NCBI GenBank assembly: GCA_902769535.1
Contig: CACXPH010000015.1
Span: forward strand, 1 to 40,824
Source of the DNA: an uncultured Bacteroidales bacterium
GTDB lineage: Bacteria; Bacteroidota; Bacteroidia; Bacteroidales; Paludibacteraceae
DNA: 40,824 bases
Direction of reading: 5' to 3'
Shown piece by piece: positions 1 through 6,330 of the stretch (positions are counted from its first letter, which is position 1; each line of letters opens with the position of its first letter). A model generated the notes under the pieces. That model was not told the DNA's origin and did not search any database. It worked only from the letters and a program-made list of their open reading frames with translations. The position numbers were made by a program, and so were the translations under genes.

Positions 1-120
1 GTTCTCGAGGGTGGCGGCAAAGGGATTATCGTCCGCTACTCCGTCGAGGTTGCAGCGGTAGAGTTGTCCGGTGATGGCTTTTCCGGAGGTTTGTTCCCGT
101 ATAAGTTTATATAGTCCCAT
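1..120 (-). CDS. Partial phage-type protein, N-terminal 40 residues (runs off left edge)
   Basis: An open frame starts at an ATG at 118-120 and stays open to base 1, beginning MGLYKLIREQTSGKA and continuing with a QLYRCNLDG segment. Its composition looks like real protein. It overlaps the end of the upstream two-helix membrane gene by 85 bp in another frame, which is long even for phage-style packing. Either this start or the end of the neighbour may therefore be misplaced. I do not recognise the family, and the rest lies outside the window. Confidence 0.45.
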   Translation of the reverse strand, partial: MGLYKLIREQTSGKAITGQLYRCNLDGVADDNPFAATLEN

Positions 121-308
121 AGTTTTTTTGAGTAAGCAGCGTCAATGCCGAATAATGCACCTGCAAAGGTAGCTACTTCACCGAAGCCTATTAACAGCGA
201 CTCATGGATCTCGCCTTGCGGGTCTAAATAGACGCCGCAGAAAAGGAGGATGAGTCCTCCGATGGCGAGGATAGCGGCCGTTACTATTTGCAGATTGAAA
301 TTTCTCAT
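36..308 (-). CDS. Small two-helix membrane protein, holin-like
   Basis: A 90-residue protein starting MRNFNLQIVTAAI. I chose this start over upstream in-frame codons because a perfect promoter (330-360) lies just upstream. It has two hydrophobic segments (about residues 7-28 and 36-52) joined by a short polar loop, then a charged tail ending in a Pro/Ser/Thr-rich stretch. Size and topology match holin-like or small inner-membrane proteins of Bacteroides prophages, but no motif proves a holin function. It is transcribed alone, separated from the 395-628 gene by a terminator. Confidence 0.6.
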   Translation of the reverse strand: MRNFNLQIVTAAILAIGGLILLFCGVYLDPQGEIHESLLIGFGEVATFAGALFGIDAAYSKKLWDYINLYGNKPPEKPSPDNSTAATSTE

Positions 309-329
309 ACCATTTTTCGTTTGACGGTG

Positions 330-360
330 CAAAAGTAGTATAAAAAAGCGAACCCGCCAA
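330..360 (-). promoter_or_regulatory. Bacteroidetes-type promoter for the two-helix membrane gene
   Basis: On the minus strand TACTTTTG (330-337) matches the -7 box TAnnTTTG. TTG (358-360) sits exactly 20 nt upstream as the -33 element. The -33 element lies in the loop of the preceding terminator hairpin. The predicted transcript start is about 15 nt before the ATG at 308. Confidence 0.75.
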
Positions 361-373
361 AAAAGCGGGCTCG
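341..373 (-). terminator. Intrinsic terminator after the 395-628 gene
   Basis: On the minus strand a GC-rich stem (CCCGC/GCGGG, extended by three outer pairs after one mismatch) with a T-rich loop is followed by six Ts (342-347). It lies 22 bp past the stop at 395. The next promoter overlaps it. Confidence 0.75.
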
Positions 374-394
374 GCGATTTAAGAAAACTTAATT

Positions 395-628
395 TTAGCA
401 CAATCCGATATATTCGCGAAGGTCTGCGGCGTCTTTTTCGGCTATCCATCCGCGTTTCCATGCACAGGTATAGAATTGCGAATTATGTCCGTGACGAATG
501 CCTTTTTGACGCCATCCATGGAAGAGGACTTCGAACGCGTGGTTGCGTTTTTCGCGCGACGCGTATTGGTAGCGCTCCTGTAGTTCACGCCGGATAGCGG
601 CAAGATACACTCTCTTATCCTTTTTCAT
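395..628 (-). CDS. Small basic hypothetical protein of the phage-like module
   Basis: A 77-residue, Lys/Arg-rich soluble protein beginning MKKDKRVYLAAIRRELQ. Its start overlaps the stop of the upstream gene by 4 bp (ATGA), suggesting translational coupling, and a terminator follows. No transmembrane segment or catalytic motif is visible. The basic N-terminal half could bind nucleic acid, but that is only a guess from charge. I do not recognise the family. Confidence 0.55.
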   Translation of the reverse strand: MKKDKRVYLAAIRRELQERYQYASREKRNHAFEVLFHGWRQKGIRHGHNSQFYTCAWKRGWIAEKDAADLREYIGLC

Positions 629-969
629 AAGCTGAAGGTGATTTTGAGGTTGATGATATCTGCGGCATTGTAGGTTAGTTTGATACCAGCCACGCCATTT
701 GAGCGTACTTGCCTATTTGCGGTAAATTTCCCGGCTTCATAGAGCGCGTCAGACAGTTCCATCCAATGGATTTCGATATCTGTTACATGCAGTTTCATTT
801 TTGCAAGTTCAGCGCAAGCAAGGATAAATCTCCAGTGTCCGTCCGGCGGCACATTATGTCTCGAGCGCACCCCGAAAAAGCCATTTTTTCTACGTACGAT
901 GAAGTAACCAAAGCCGCGTCCAAGAGAGCCGGTTAAGGATTTACAAGTTGGTGATAATATAACTTTCAT
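625..969 (-). CDS. Conserved Bacteroidales mobile-element protein, unknown function
   Basis: A 114-residue protein starting MKVILSPTCKSLTGSLG. It has a central basic segment (FIVRRKNGFFGVRSRHN) followed by PPDGHWRFILACAELA and an acidic C-terminal half. From memory the 'R-H-x-V-P-x-DGHWRFI-ACAELA' layout recurs in small proteins of Bacteroides prophages and conjugative elements, but I know no function for them. Directly upstream (991-1034) are four 11-bp direct repeats that could control it. It forms a two-gene unit with 395-628. Confidence 0.6.
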   Translation of the reverse strand: MKVILSPTCKSLTGSLGRGFGYFIVRRKNGFFGVRSRHNVPPDGHWRFILACAELAKMKLHVTDIEIHWMELSDALYEAGKFTANRQVRSNGVAGIKLTYNAADIINLKITFSL

Positions 970-990
970 ACTAGCTAGTTTTTAATTGAC

Positions 991-1034
991 CATACGATAA
1001 ACATACGATAAACATAGGATAAACATAGCATATA
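991..1034. repeat. Four tandem 11-bp direct repeats (iteron or operator array)
   Basis: The units are CATACGATAAA (991-1001), CATACGATAAA (1002-1012), CATAGGATAAA (1013-1023) and CATAGCATATA (1024-1034). The array fills the 69-bp gap between the 1039-1356 gene and the start at 969. An 11-bp period is close to one helical turn, so bound proteins would line up on one face of the DNA. No TAnnTTTG box lies in this gap. Confidence 0.85.
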
Positions 1035-1038
1035 CCAC

Positions 1039-1356
1039 CTATTTCGCACTATTGAGCGGAGTGAATTTCTGCTTAGCAGCTTTCTTATCCTGTCGCTTGT
1101 AGTATCGCGCGACCGGCTCCACGATAGAGTACAGATAATTGAAAATCTCACGATTTGATACGAGAGCCATCATCAGCCGTTCGGAGTGTCCGCGTTTCTC
1201 TTTATCGGAGAAGCCTTGAAAGGTTCCTGACGAGAAGGCTCTATACTCAGATTTATTACACATGATGCAGAGCACCGTATTATTTTTTGCCGCGTTAGTA
1301 AAGCTATTAACGGCCTTTTCGATTTTGTCCGTAAGGACTTGAAAATTCTTTGCCAT
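1039..1356 (-). CDS. Hypothetical protein of the phage-like module
   Basis: A 105-residue protein starting MAKNFQVLTDKIEKAV. I chose this start over an ATG 42 bp upstream, which lies next to an inverted repeat and would add an unlikely Lys/Ile-rich leader. It contains VLCIMCNKSEYRAFSSG (two Cys spaced CxxC) and a strongly basic C-terminus (KRQDKKAAKQK). The single CxxC pair might bind metal, but no second pair is seen. It lies just downstream of the replication initiator, the usual place for accessory replication genes. Not recognised. Confidence 0.5.
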   Translation of the reverse strand: MAKNFQVLTDKIEKAVNSFTNAAKNNTVLCIMCNKSEYRAFSSGTFQGFSDKEKRGHSERLMMALVSNREIFNYLYSIVEPVARYYKRQDKKAAKQKFTPLNSAK

Positions 1357-1386
1357 AACTATATATTTTAAAATTGTTTTCAGTAT

Positions 1387-1404
1387 GCGCTTTTTCAAAA
1401 GCGC
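1387..1404. repeat. Perfect 8-bp inverted repeat between initiator gene and next gene
   Basis: GCGCTTTT (1387-1394), spacer TC, AAAAGCGC (1397-1404). It lies 13 bp past the initiator stop. No T-run follows on the minus strand, so it is more likely a binding site or RNA processing hairpin than a terminator. Confidence 0.6.
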
Positions 1405-1416
1405 GTAGTTAACTTT

Positions 1417-2190
1417 TCAATCTCGCCTGGGGAGCCAATCCATGTTCCATTCAAGGTGAAAGAGGTTCATTGTCTCGCGTGTGCAGATGAGGAACTTGCC
1501 GTTGTATTTGACCTGCACAAGAGGGATGCCTTGTTCGCTCAGCCGGTCTTGCTCTTGTCCGGAGAGGAAGGCAGGTTGCGGCTCGGGGAAGTCCGCGATG
1601 AGCCAATCGAGCCGCGGTTTGAAATGCGCGCCCAGACGGACGGCTTCAAGGAGTTTGAATTTCTTGGCGGGTGAACATTTGTTCCACTCGTTGACGGCTT
1701 GCATCTCCATATGCGTAGTCATGCCGCCGCCACCTTTACTTGAAAATTCTTTTTTTAAATCCAAAAATGTTGGAAGGTCGGATGTGCGCGTGTCGCACGT
1801 CTGTGCGCACGTCGCGTTCTTAGTCTCATTCATATTTTCATTAATAATAAGGGGGTTATTAGGGGGAGCGATTTTTTGCTCAATTTGTGCATTATCGTGC
1901 TCATTTTGTGCATCGACGTGCTCAATTTGGGCATTGTTGTGCTCAATTTGAGCATGAGCAAATAATATATTGTCGCGTCTCTCTATTAACCCTAAGTTAA
2001 ACAATTTTTCGACAGCTCTTGTGACTGTCATACGTGATACGACGAACGGCAGCGCAGCGGCTAAGTCACGATAATTAGCGAACCATCCTCTGCCTGCTTT
2101 GGTGCATTTAAGGATAGCCGCATAAACGCAGGTCTCGTTAGCGTTCAGACCATGCTCGCGTCCTGTCGTATCGTCAATTAGTAGTTTCAT
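1417..2190 (-). CDS. Winged-helix replication initiator with internal iterons
   Basis: A 257-residue protein. Residues 1-77 look like a winged-helix domain: helices around NETCVYAAILKCT, a WFANYRDLAAALPFVVSRMTVTRAVEKL helix-turn-helix, then GLIERRDNILF as the wing. This is the fold of phage replisome organisers. Residues 79-105 are four 7-residue repeats (AQIEHNN, AQIEHVD, AQNEHDN, AQIEQ). The C-terminal part (about 140-257) is a separate domain that could contact helicase or loader. The heptapeptide repeats are encoded by four 21-bp DNA repeats, each an imperfect palindrome, as in phage lambda O, where the origin iterons lie inside the initiator gene. The replication role is inferred from fold and repeats; no catalytic motif is present. 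Confidence 0.65.
   Translation of the reverse strand: MKLLIDDTTGREHGLNANETCVYAAILKCTKAGRGWFANYRDLAAALPFVVSRMTVTRAVEKLFNLGLIERRDNILFAHAQIEHNNAQIEHVDAQNEHDNAQIEQKIAPPNNPLIINENMNETKNATCAQTCDTRTSDLPTFLDLKKEFSSKGGGGMTTHMEMQAVNEWNKCSPAKKFKLLEAVRLGAHFKPRLDWLIADFPEPQPAFLSGQEQDRLSEQGIPLVQVKYNGKFLICTRETMNLFHLEWNMDWLPRRD
1877..1960. repeat. Four 21-bp palindromic iterons inside the initiator gene (putative origin)
   Basis: The units start at 1877, 1898, 1919 and 1940 with a 21-bp period. Each begins with a 15-mer TGCTCAATTTGnGCA (the second unit has TGCTCATTTTGTGCA). The fourth copy, TGCTCAATTTGAGCA, is a perfect odd palindrome with 7-bp arms; the others have one or two mismatches. An AT-rich patch with AATAATATATTG follows at 1960-1971, a possible unwinding region. 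Confidence 0.8.
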
Positions 2191-2202
2191 TTAGAGCGGA
2201 AT

Positions 2203-2481
2203 TTAATCCGTTACTTGTTCTACAAAGCCGATAAAGTTATCGAGACAGAAGGATCTCCAGCCGCCGGCTATGAGGTCATAGTAGGCAAAAGTGCTCACCT
2301 CGGACGTCTCGCTATCGGCAGTGCCTTTTGGAAGGTGTTCGGTAGGTATCAGTCCGAAATCGAGCGTACCTATGGCTTCGCGTATAGATCCGTCTTTCCC
2401 GCGTAGGATGACGGGTTTGTTCTTACGGATGTAATTGGCAGACCTCATTAGTCGCCTTAATTTTTTAATGTCGTTTGGCAT
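2203..2481 (-). CDS. WYL_2-type SH3-like beta-barrel protein
   Basis: A 92-residue protein. After a basic N-terminal helix (IKKLRRLMRSANYIRK) comes 'KDGSIREAIGTLDFGLIPTE', then 'STFAYYDLIAGGWRSFCLDNFIGF'. This order (G-x-IR-A-GTL at the front, YYDL--GGWRSF--DN at the end) is what I know from the small Sm/SH3-like barrel family WYL_2 in Bacteroides phages and mobile elements, thought to be regulatory or nucleic-acid binding. It sits 12 bp before the initiator start, probably in the same transcript, and fits an early-gene regulator. The family call rests on recall of the motif. Confidence 0.65.
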   Translation of the reverse strand: MPNDIKKLRRLMRSANYIRKNKPVILRGKDGSIREAIGTLDFGLIPTEHLPKGTADSETSEVSTFAYYDLIAGGWRSFCLDNFIGFVEQVTD

Positions 2482-2483
2482 GA

Positions 2484-2645
2484 TTAATCATCGTTTAAAG
2501 GGTTACAGATACGTTTATGTACTTCGCCGCAGAGGGCGCCACAGGAAGCCCACGCGAGGCGCGCGTCGATGAACTGCGCTTTCTCGTAGGGGTTGAGGAG
2601 TTCAAAGGAGTCTTCCATAGTTTCAAAGAGCGTTTTGTGCTGCAT
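2484..2645 (-). CDS. Small acidic hypothetical protein
   Basis: A 53-residue protein starting MQHKTLFETMEDSFELL. Its ATG lies inside the last codons of the HNH gene (23-bp overlap in another frame), a usual phage-style junction. A longer in-frame version would begin inside the HNH gene with an improbable Ser/Arg/Thr-rich stretch. Features are two Cys near the C-terminus and an acidic N-terminal helix. Not recognised. Confidence 0.5.
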   Translation of the reverse strand: MQHKTLFETMEDSFELLNPYEKAQFIDARLAWASCGALCGEVHKRICNPLNDD

Positions 2646-3108
2646 ACTGTTGGCGGAGTTTTTGGAGTTCGACATCGAAGACCTCGCGGCAGGTGGTGCG
2701 AGGGTCTTGGAGGAAGCGGTGTTTCTCGTACGAGATCGCGTGCAAGTGCTCGGCACGCGTGAGCCAGCAGAGGAGGTTGGCAGGGCAGTAGTCGAGTTTG
2801 TCCGGAATGAGATGATGGCAGACGCAAGGTTTGCCGGTCGTCGGATCAGTCGGCCGTTCGCCGTAGAAAGCTAATGCCATGAGGAGATGGCAGTCAGGTC
2901 CGCATTCTCGAAGCCGAGGATAACGACCATGCATGTTTGGACGAACATTACGAGATGATGGAGAATAGCTATGCGCGACTTTCTGTCCCTGCGCATTAAG
3001 GAAATAGCCGTCGTGGTGCGCCCAGCGGACGATGTTTTTGGTGTACTCAAGCGGTACTTGTTTGCAGCCTTGGTTAAGAAACCAGACGCGAGATAATAAT
3101 TGTTGCAT
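2623..3108 (-). CDS. HNH-type endonuclease-like protein
   Basis: A 161-residue protein. The segment from residue 95, CVCHHLIPDKLDYCPANLLC followed by WLTRAEHLHA, carries the HNH spacing: His98/His99, Asn111, then His121/His123. A CxC just before and Cys70/Cys73 upstream could bind structural zinc. The N-terminal part (RWAHHDGYFLNAQGQKVAHS) resembles the leading region of phage HNH proteins related to NUMOD/AP2-type homing endonucleases. It is the first gene of the phage-like operon, so it could be a homing or packaging nuclease or a recombination accessory. The nuclease fold is reasonably supported, the role is not. Confidence 0.65.
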   Translation of the reverse strand: MQQLLSRVWFLNQGCKQVPLEYTKNIVRWAHHDGYFLNAQGQKVAHSYSPSSRNVRPNMHGRYPRLRECGPDCHLLMALAFYGERPTDPTTGKPCVCHHLIPDKLDYCPANLLCWLTRAEHLHAISYEKHRFLQDPRTTCREVFDVELQKLRQQYAAQNAL

Positions 3109-3151
3109 AAATCCGCATCACGGAGGGATGGTTAGTCTCCGAAATGCGGTG

Positions 3152-3159
3152 CAAAGGTA
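3152..3159 (-). promoter_or_regulatory. Candidate -7 box of the phage-like operon, no -33 element
   Basis: TACCTTTG on the minus strand matches TAnnTTTG, 44 bp before the HNH start. The expected TTG 20 nt upstream (3180-3182) is missing, unlike every other promoter here. A repeat array begins at that place, which suggests an activator-dependent promoter. Confidence 0.5.
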
Positions 3160-3181
3160 GAGGTATTTAAGGAGAATATAG

Positions 3182-3268
3182 GTAGATTTTAAGGGACAAA
3201 CTTGTCGAAGATTATCGTAGATTTTAAAAGACTGTAAAAGACTTCCAAAAAGATTATCAAAGACTATA
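3182..3268. repeat. Helically phased 10-bp repeats plus a 12-bp palindrome
   Basis: Units GAAGATTATC (3207), GTAGATTTTA (3217), AAAGACTGTA (3227), AAAGACTTCC (3237), AAAAAGATTATC (3247, 12 bp) and AAAGACTATA (3259) share a core (A/T)AGA(C/T)T every 10 bp. An exact second GTAGATTTTA is at 3182-3191. Between them is the palindrome GACAA-AC-TTGTC (3195-3206). The array lies upstream of the -7 box at 3152. Confidence 0.75.
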
Positions 3269-3273
3269 CGGTA

Positions 3274-3300
3274 TAAAAAAAGCACCTCGTTTGAGGTGCT
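3274..3300 (-). terminator. Intrinsic terminator of the restriction-modification operon
   Basis: On the minus strand AGCACCTC-AAAC-GAGGTGCT forms a perfect 8-bp stem followed by six Ts (3275-3280). It lies 18 bp past the stop of the coiled-coil gene at 3318 and insulates the phage-like module downstream. Confidence 0.9.
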
Positions 3301-3317
3301 GCATTAAGCGTCAAAAC

Positions 3318-4265
3318 TTAATCATTTATATTGTAATAGTTCATGAAATTCTTCTTTGAGAAGCCGGGAGTATTTTCCTCCGGCATGCCCATACGATGCA
3401 GTTCTTCGAACATAATTTCCGGCTTAACGCTTAGGTACACCCGATTATGCCTACGCAGTTCTACTAGATATCGACAAATCTCCGGTAAAGGAAAATGACG
3501 CACGAGGTTCTCTATCTCACGATGAATTTTAATCTTTTCTTCATGAGATATGACAGATGGGTGAATAAAATGGAAGAGTTCAACCTCTTGTCGTTCACAC
3601 GAGCCATCATTCTGCGCGAAAGAAGGTTCCGTTGTGGCGTATGTGATATTGTATTGATTAGCTATCTGTGTGCAGTTGTTGTTTTGCGTACCGATGTTGA
3701 TTTGTTGGTATTTCTCTTCCATATTGTGGTATTTTATTTTGAGCGTTTTGTTTTCCGCGATGAGTTGTTCGTTTTCGGCCGTGAGTTTTTGTATCTGCGT
3801 ATGCGTGTCAATGAGGAAGTCTTCTTCGGAGAAACGTTCTTCCGCTGAGCGCAGGAAACGATCGTAGAGCGTAACACCTTCTTCAAAGTCCGGATCACGA
3901 TTCTCGAGGAGCATGTTGCGACACTGCCTTGCACGAAAACCCTCGGTGCGTTTGAGCATAGCCGCCAGGACGATGATGGCTATTCTAAAGAGTTGTTTAT
4001 CTCGACCAAGACTGATATTTGCATACGAATCATACTCTAGTTGGTCGCCAGAACAAGTGGTCGCGAACATATACGCGGCGAGGAAATGAGCGGTGTTCAT
4101 CACGCGCACAACGGGTATGTCGATATTCACACCGTTGTTCCACATATGCGACTGCATAGCGTGCAAGCCGTCGATGAGTACTTCATCGCCGGGGAAATCG
4201 CGGCAGAGGTCGTGTTCGGACAACCTGTCACGATAATAGTTGCTATGTAGATCGCGGGGACGCAT
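3318..4265 (-). CDS. Coiled-coil protein coupled to the type III restriction subunit
   Basis: A 315-residue soluble protein. Residues 1-150 are helical with a hydrophobic core (FLAAYMFATT, IAIIVLAAMLKRTEGF). A coiled coil follows at about 155-190 with heptads in LTAENEQLIAENKTL, then a Gln/Asn-rich linker (NIGTQNNNCTQIANQYN). The C-terminal region (about 225-315) is helical and ends KKNFMNYYNIND. Its ATG follows the res stop directly (TAAATG, no gap), and the operon terminator comes right after it. I recognise no known family. Tight coupling suggests it works with, or regulates, the Res/Mod pair, or it is a cargo gene of the island. Confidence 0.65.
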   Translation of the reverse strand: MRPRDLHSNYYRDRLSEHDLCRDFPGDEVLIDGLHAMQSHMWNNGVNIDIPVVRVMNTAHFLAAYMFATTCSGDQLEYDSYANISLGRDKQLFRIAIIVLAAMLKRTEGFRARQCRNMLLENRDPDFEEGVTLYDRFLRSAEERFSEEDFLIDTHTQIQKLTAENEQLIAENKTLKIKYHNMEEKYQQINIGTQNNNCTQIANQYNITYATTEPSFAQNDGSCERQEVELFHFIHPSVISHEEKIKIHREIENLVRHFPLPEICRYLVELRRHNRVYLSVKPEIMFEELHRMGMPEENTPGFSKKNFMNYYNIND

Positions 4266-6329
4266 TTATAAATAGTTCTTGAACTGCTGTTCTGTTATGG
4301 TTGATTCCTCACCGTTGCAAAAACGGTGGATAGTCCAATTACGACCATCTAACACAGGAATATAGAAAACGTAATTTTCCAACAAACGCGAACAAGCAAG
4401 ATAGCATTGGCCGAGGGTCAATATCTTATCCTTATAGGCCTGTACATCAAAAGTAGCGGTGCCGTCTCCGTTGAGACTTTTCACTTCCATAATATGCACT
4501 TTTTCGTTCTTGTCCACAAGGATAAAATCAGGGTACGAGAAATGCTGACCATTTGCGTAATATTCAAACTTAATATCGGAGTTAACGAGGAAGTTCTTGC
4601 CCCATAAATAGGCGGTGCTGTTTTCCTCCGCAAATAGTTCCAATTCGTTTTTGGTTGTTACTTTTACCTCTTTTGCTTTCTTATAGGCTAACCGCTCAAG
4701 AATAGAAGCCCATTCACACTCCGCCTCACTATCAAATGGAATTCGTGTTCCTTGGTCTTTTCGGCACCAAATCCAGTCTATAATTGTTTCGTGCGTTCCA
4801 TTGTCCTTGACATAAGACACTTTCGGGAAGGACACAATCACCTCTTTGCCTTGCTCATCTTTGGTCACCTCCATGCTTTGCGCATAATCGCATTTATAGG
4901 AGCCGTATTCCTTTGCTATGCCATCTACATGCTTTGCATACGTGAACCATTTACTTACATCGTCTGCCACATAGTCATAACATAAGTTCACGACCTCGTT
5001 TTCTTGCTTGGATAATTTTCTATACAAGTCAAAGATGCTCGGGGCAGTAATGTCTTGTTGCTGCTTGCTCATATACTCGCTGATCGAGAAATTATTTTTC
5101 TCTTTCAGCGGTTTAAGGCGCGTAGTACGAATTTGTATGTTGTTTTGAATAGTCACGCCGTCGTTCAGCAGTTTGACGGTGTATGTCGGCTGACGTGTTA
5201 GGTCTTTCACGCCCCAAATCCATGCAGTAGTGGCAAGGCGTTGTGCTTCCTCGCTTAATTGCTCAAAGTCGGTCAAGCGCGGGTTTCTACGCACGCGTCC
5301 CATGACTTGCTCGTCAAGTATCTTGCTCTTGGTGTCGCGCACTTGGTAAAGCATGCACGCACGAGGAATATCCCAACCCTCAGAAATAACCATCTTGAAG
5401 ATGATGATATCTATTGTAGATAGTTTGTCTTTGGCGTAGTCTTTCCACCTCTCCACCGGCAGTGTTTTCTTTACATCGTCGTTGGTATCGCATAGTTTGG
5501 TGTTCTTATCTACAATCATCATCCATTTTAAGGCTTGGTGCTTATTGAGCGCAGGAAAAATCTTTTCGCGCCACTCTTTTTCAGCGTCCAAGCCATTGGA
5601 GATTTGAATAATTAAGCAGGGATTAACAGACAGCAGATTTCGGTAGGCTTTCTTGATTTCCTCGAACTTGTTGATTGCATCTTCAACGGTGTCGTTGTCG
5701 TCTCCTTCTTCTACGTGTTTGATGAGTTTTGCCTCTACGGCGGCTTCCTCAGTTATCTCTACATCAGGAATTTGACCTCTGCTCAATTTAGGAGTAGCGG
5801 AGAAGTTTATCACCTTGCTAAAATAGAGCGAAAGCGAATCTAAATTATTGGTGGCTTGATGGCACTCATCCTTAATGACATATATCTGTTTGCCTTGACC
5901 GGTTTGCGATATATCGCCTTCCGTCATGCAGCGCAAAAAGTTGATTAGGCCGCCTTGTGCAAGTCGCGCGCCCTCTTTGTATAAGTCACGCGGCAATACA
6001 TATACATTATAATCGGTGGGAATATAAACACCTTCCTCATCGGCTATTTCTGAACTGATAAGGTGCGACCGAATATGCGTAAATATACGCTTTTCTTCCA
6101 ACTTTTGAAAAGCATAGTAATTCTGCTGCGCAAGGTTGCCTTTGGATAATGTAGATACAAGGAAAATAACATCATTGCGTTCCGCAAGGACTCTATCCAT
6201 AAAATCAGCCATCATACGGGTTTTGCCGCTGCCCGTAGGTGCCTTAAAAACGAGTTCTCGCTGTTTACGAACTTTATCTACAAGTTCGCTAACGGCTCGT
6301 TGTTGTAAGTCGATAACTTCTTGTAGCAT
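4266..6329 (-). CDS. res: Type III restriction subunit (helicase-nuclease Res)
   Basis: A 687-residue SF2 translocase-nuclease. Visible motifs: Walker A PTGSGKT (31-37), motif II DECH (154-157), motif III SAT (177-179), motif VI QVMGRVRRNPR (about 340-350), and a C-terminal PD-(D/E)xK site with 'PDFILVD' then 'IMEVKS' (about 600-620). In type III systems Res hydrolyses ATP and cuts DNA only in complex with Mod, usually about 25 bp from unmethylated sites. At 687 residues it is shorter than classical EcoP1I/EcoP15I Res (over 900) but holds both domains. It starts 1 bp after the mod stop and abuts the coiled-coil gene. Confidence 0.88.
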   Translation of the reverse strand: MLQEVIDLQQRAVSELVDKVRKQRELVFKAPTGSGKTRMMADFMDRVLAERNDVIFLVSTLSKGNLAQQNYYAFQKLEEKRIFTHIRSHLISSEIADEEGVYIPTDYNVYVLPRDLYKEGARLAQGGLINFLRCMTEGDISQTGQGKQIYVIKDECHQATNNLDSLSLYFSKVINFSATPKLSRGQIPDVEITEEAAVEAKLIKHVEEGDDNDTVEDAINKFEEIKKAYRNLLSVNPCLIIQISNGLDAEKEWREKIFPALNKHQALKWMMIVDKNTKLCDTNDDVKKTLPVERWKDYAKDKLSTIDIIIFKMVISEGWDIPRACMLYQVRDTKSKILDEQVMGRVRRNPRLTDFEQLSEEAQRLATTAWIWGVKDLTRQPTYTVKLLNDGVTIQNNIQIRTTRLKPLKEKNNFSISEYMSKQQQDITAPSIFDLYRKLSKQENEVVNLCYDYVADDVSKWFTYAKHVDGIAKEYGSYKCDYAQSMEVTKDEQGKEVIVSFPKVSYVKDNGTHETIIDWIWCRKDQGTRIPFDSEAECEWASILERLAYKKAKEVKVTTKNELELFAEENSTAYLWGKNFLVNSDIKFEYYANGQHFSYPDFILVDKNEKVHIMEVKSLNGDGTATFDVQAYKDKILTLGQCYLACSRLLENYVFYIPVLDGRNWTIHRFCNGEESTITEQQFKNYL

Positions 6330-6330
6330 A

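Noticed and set aside
164-171. TACCTTTG box on the minus strand as a promoter
   Set aside because: It lies inside the two-helix membrane gene and has no TTG 20 nt upstream.
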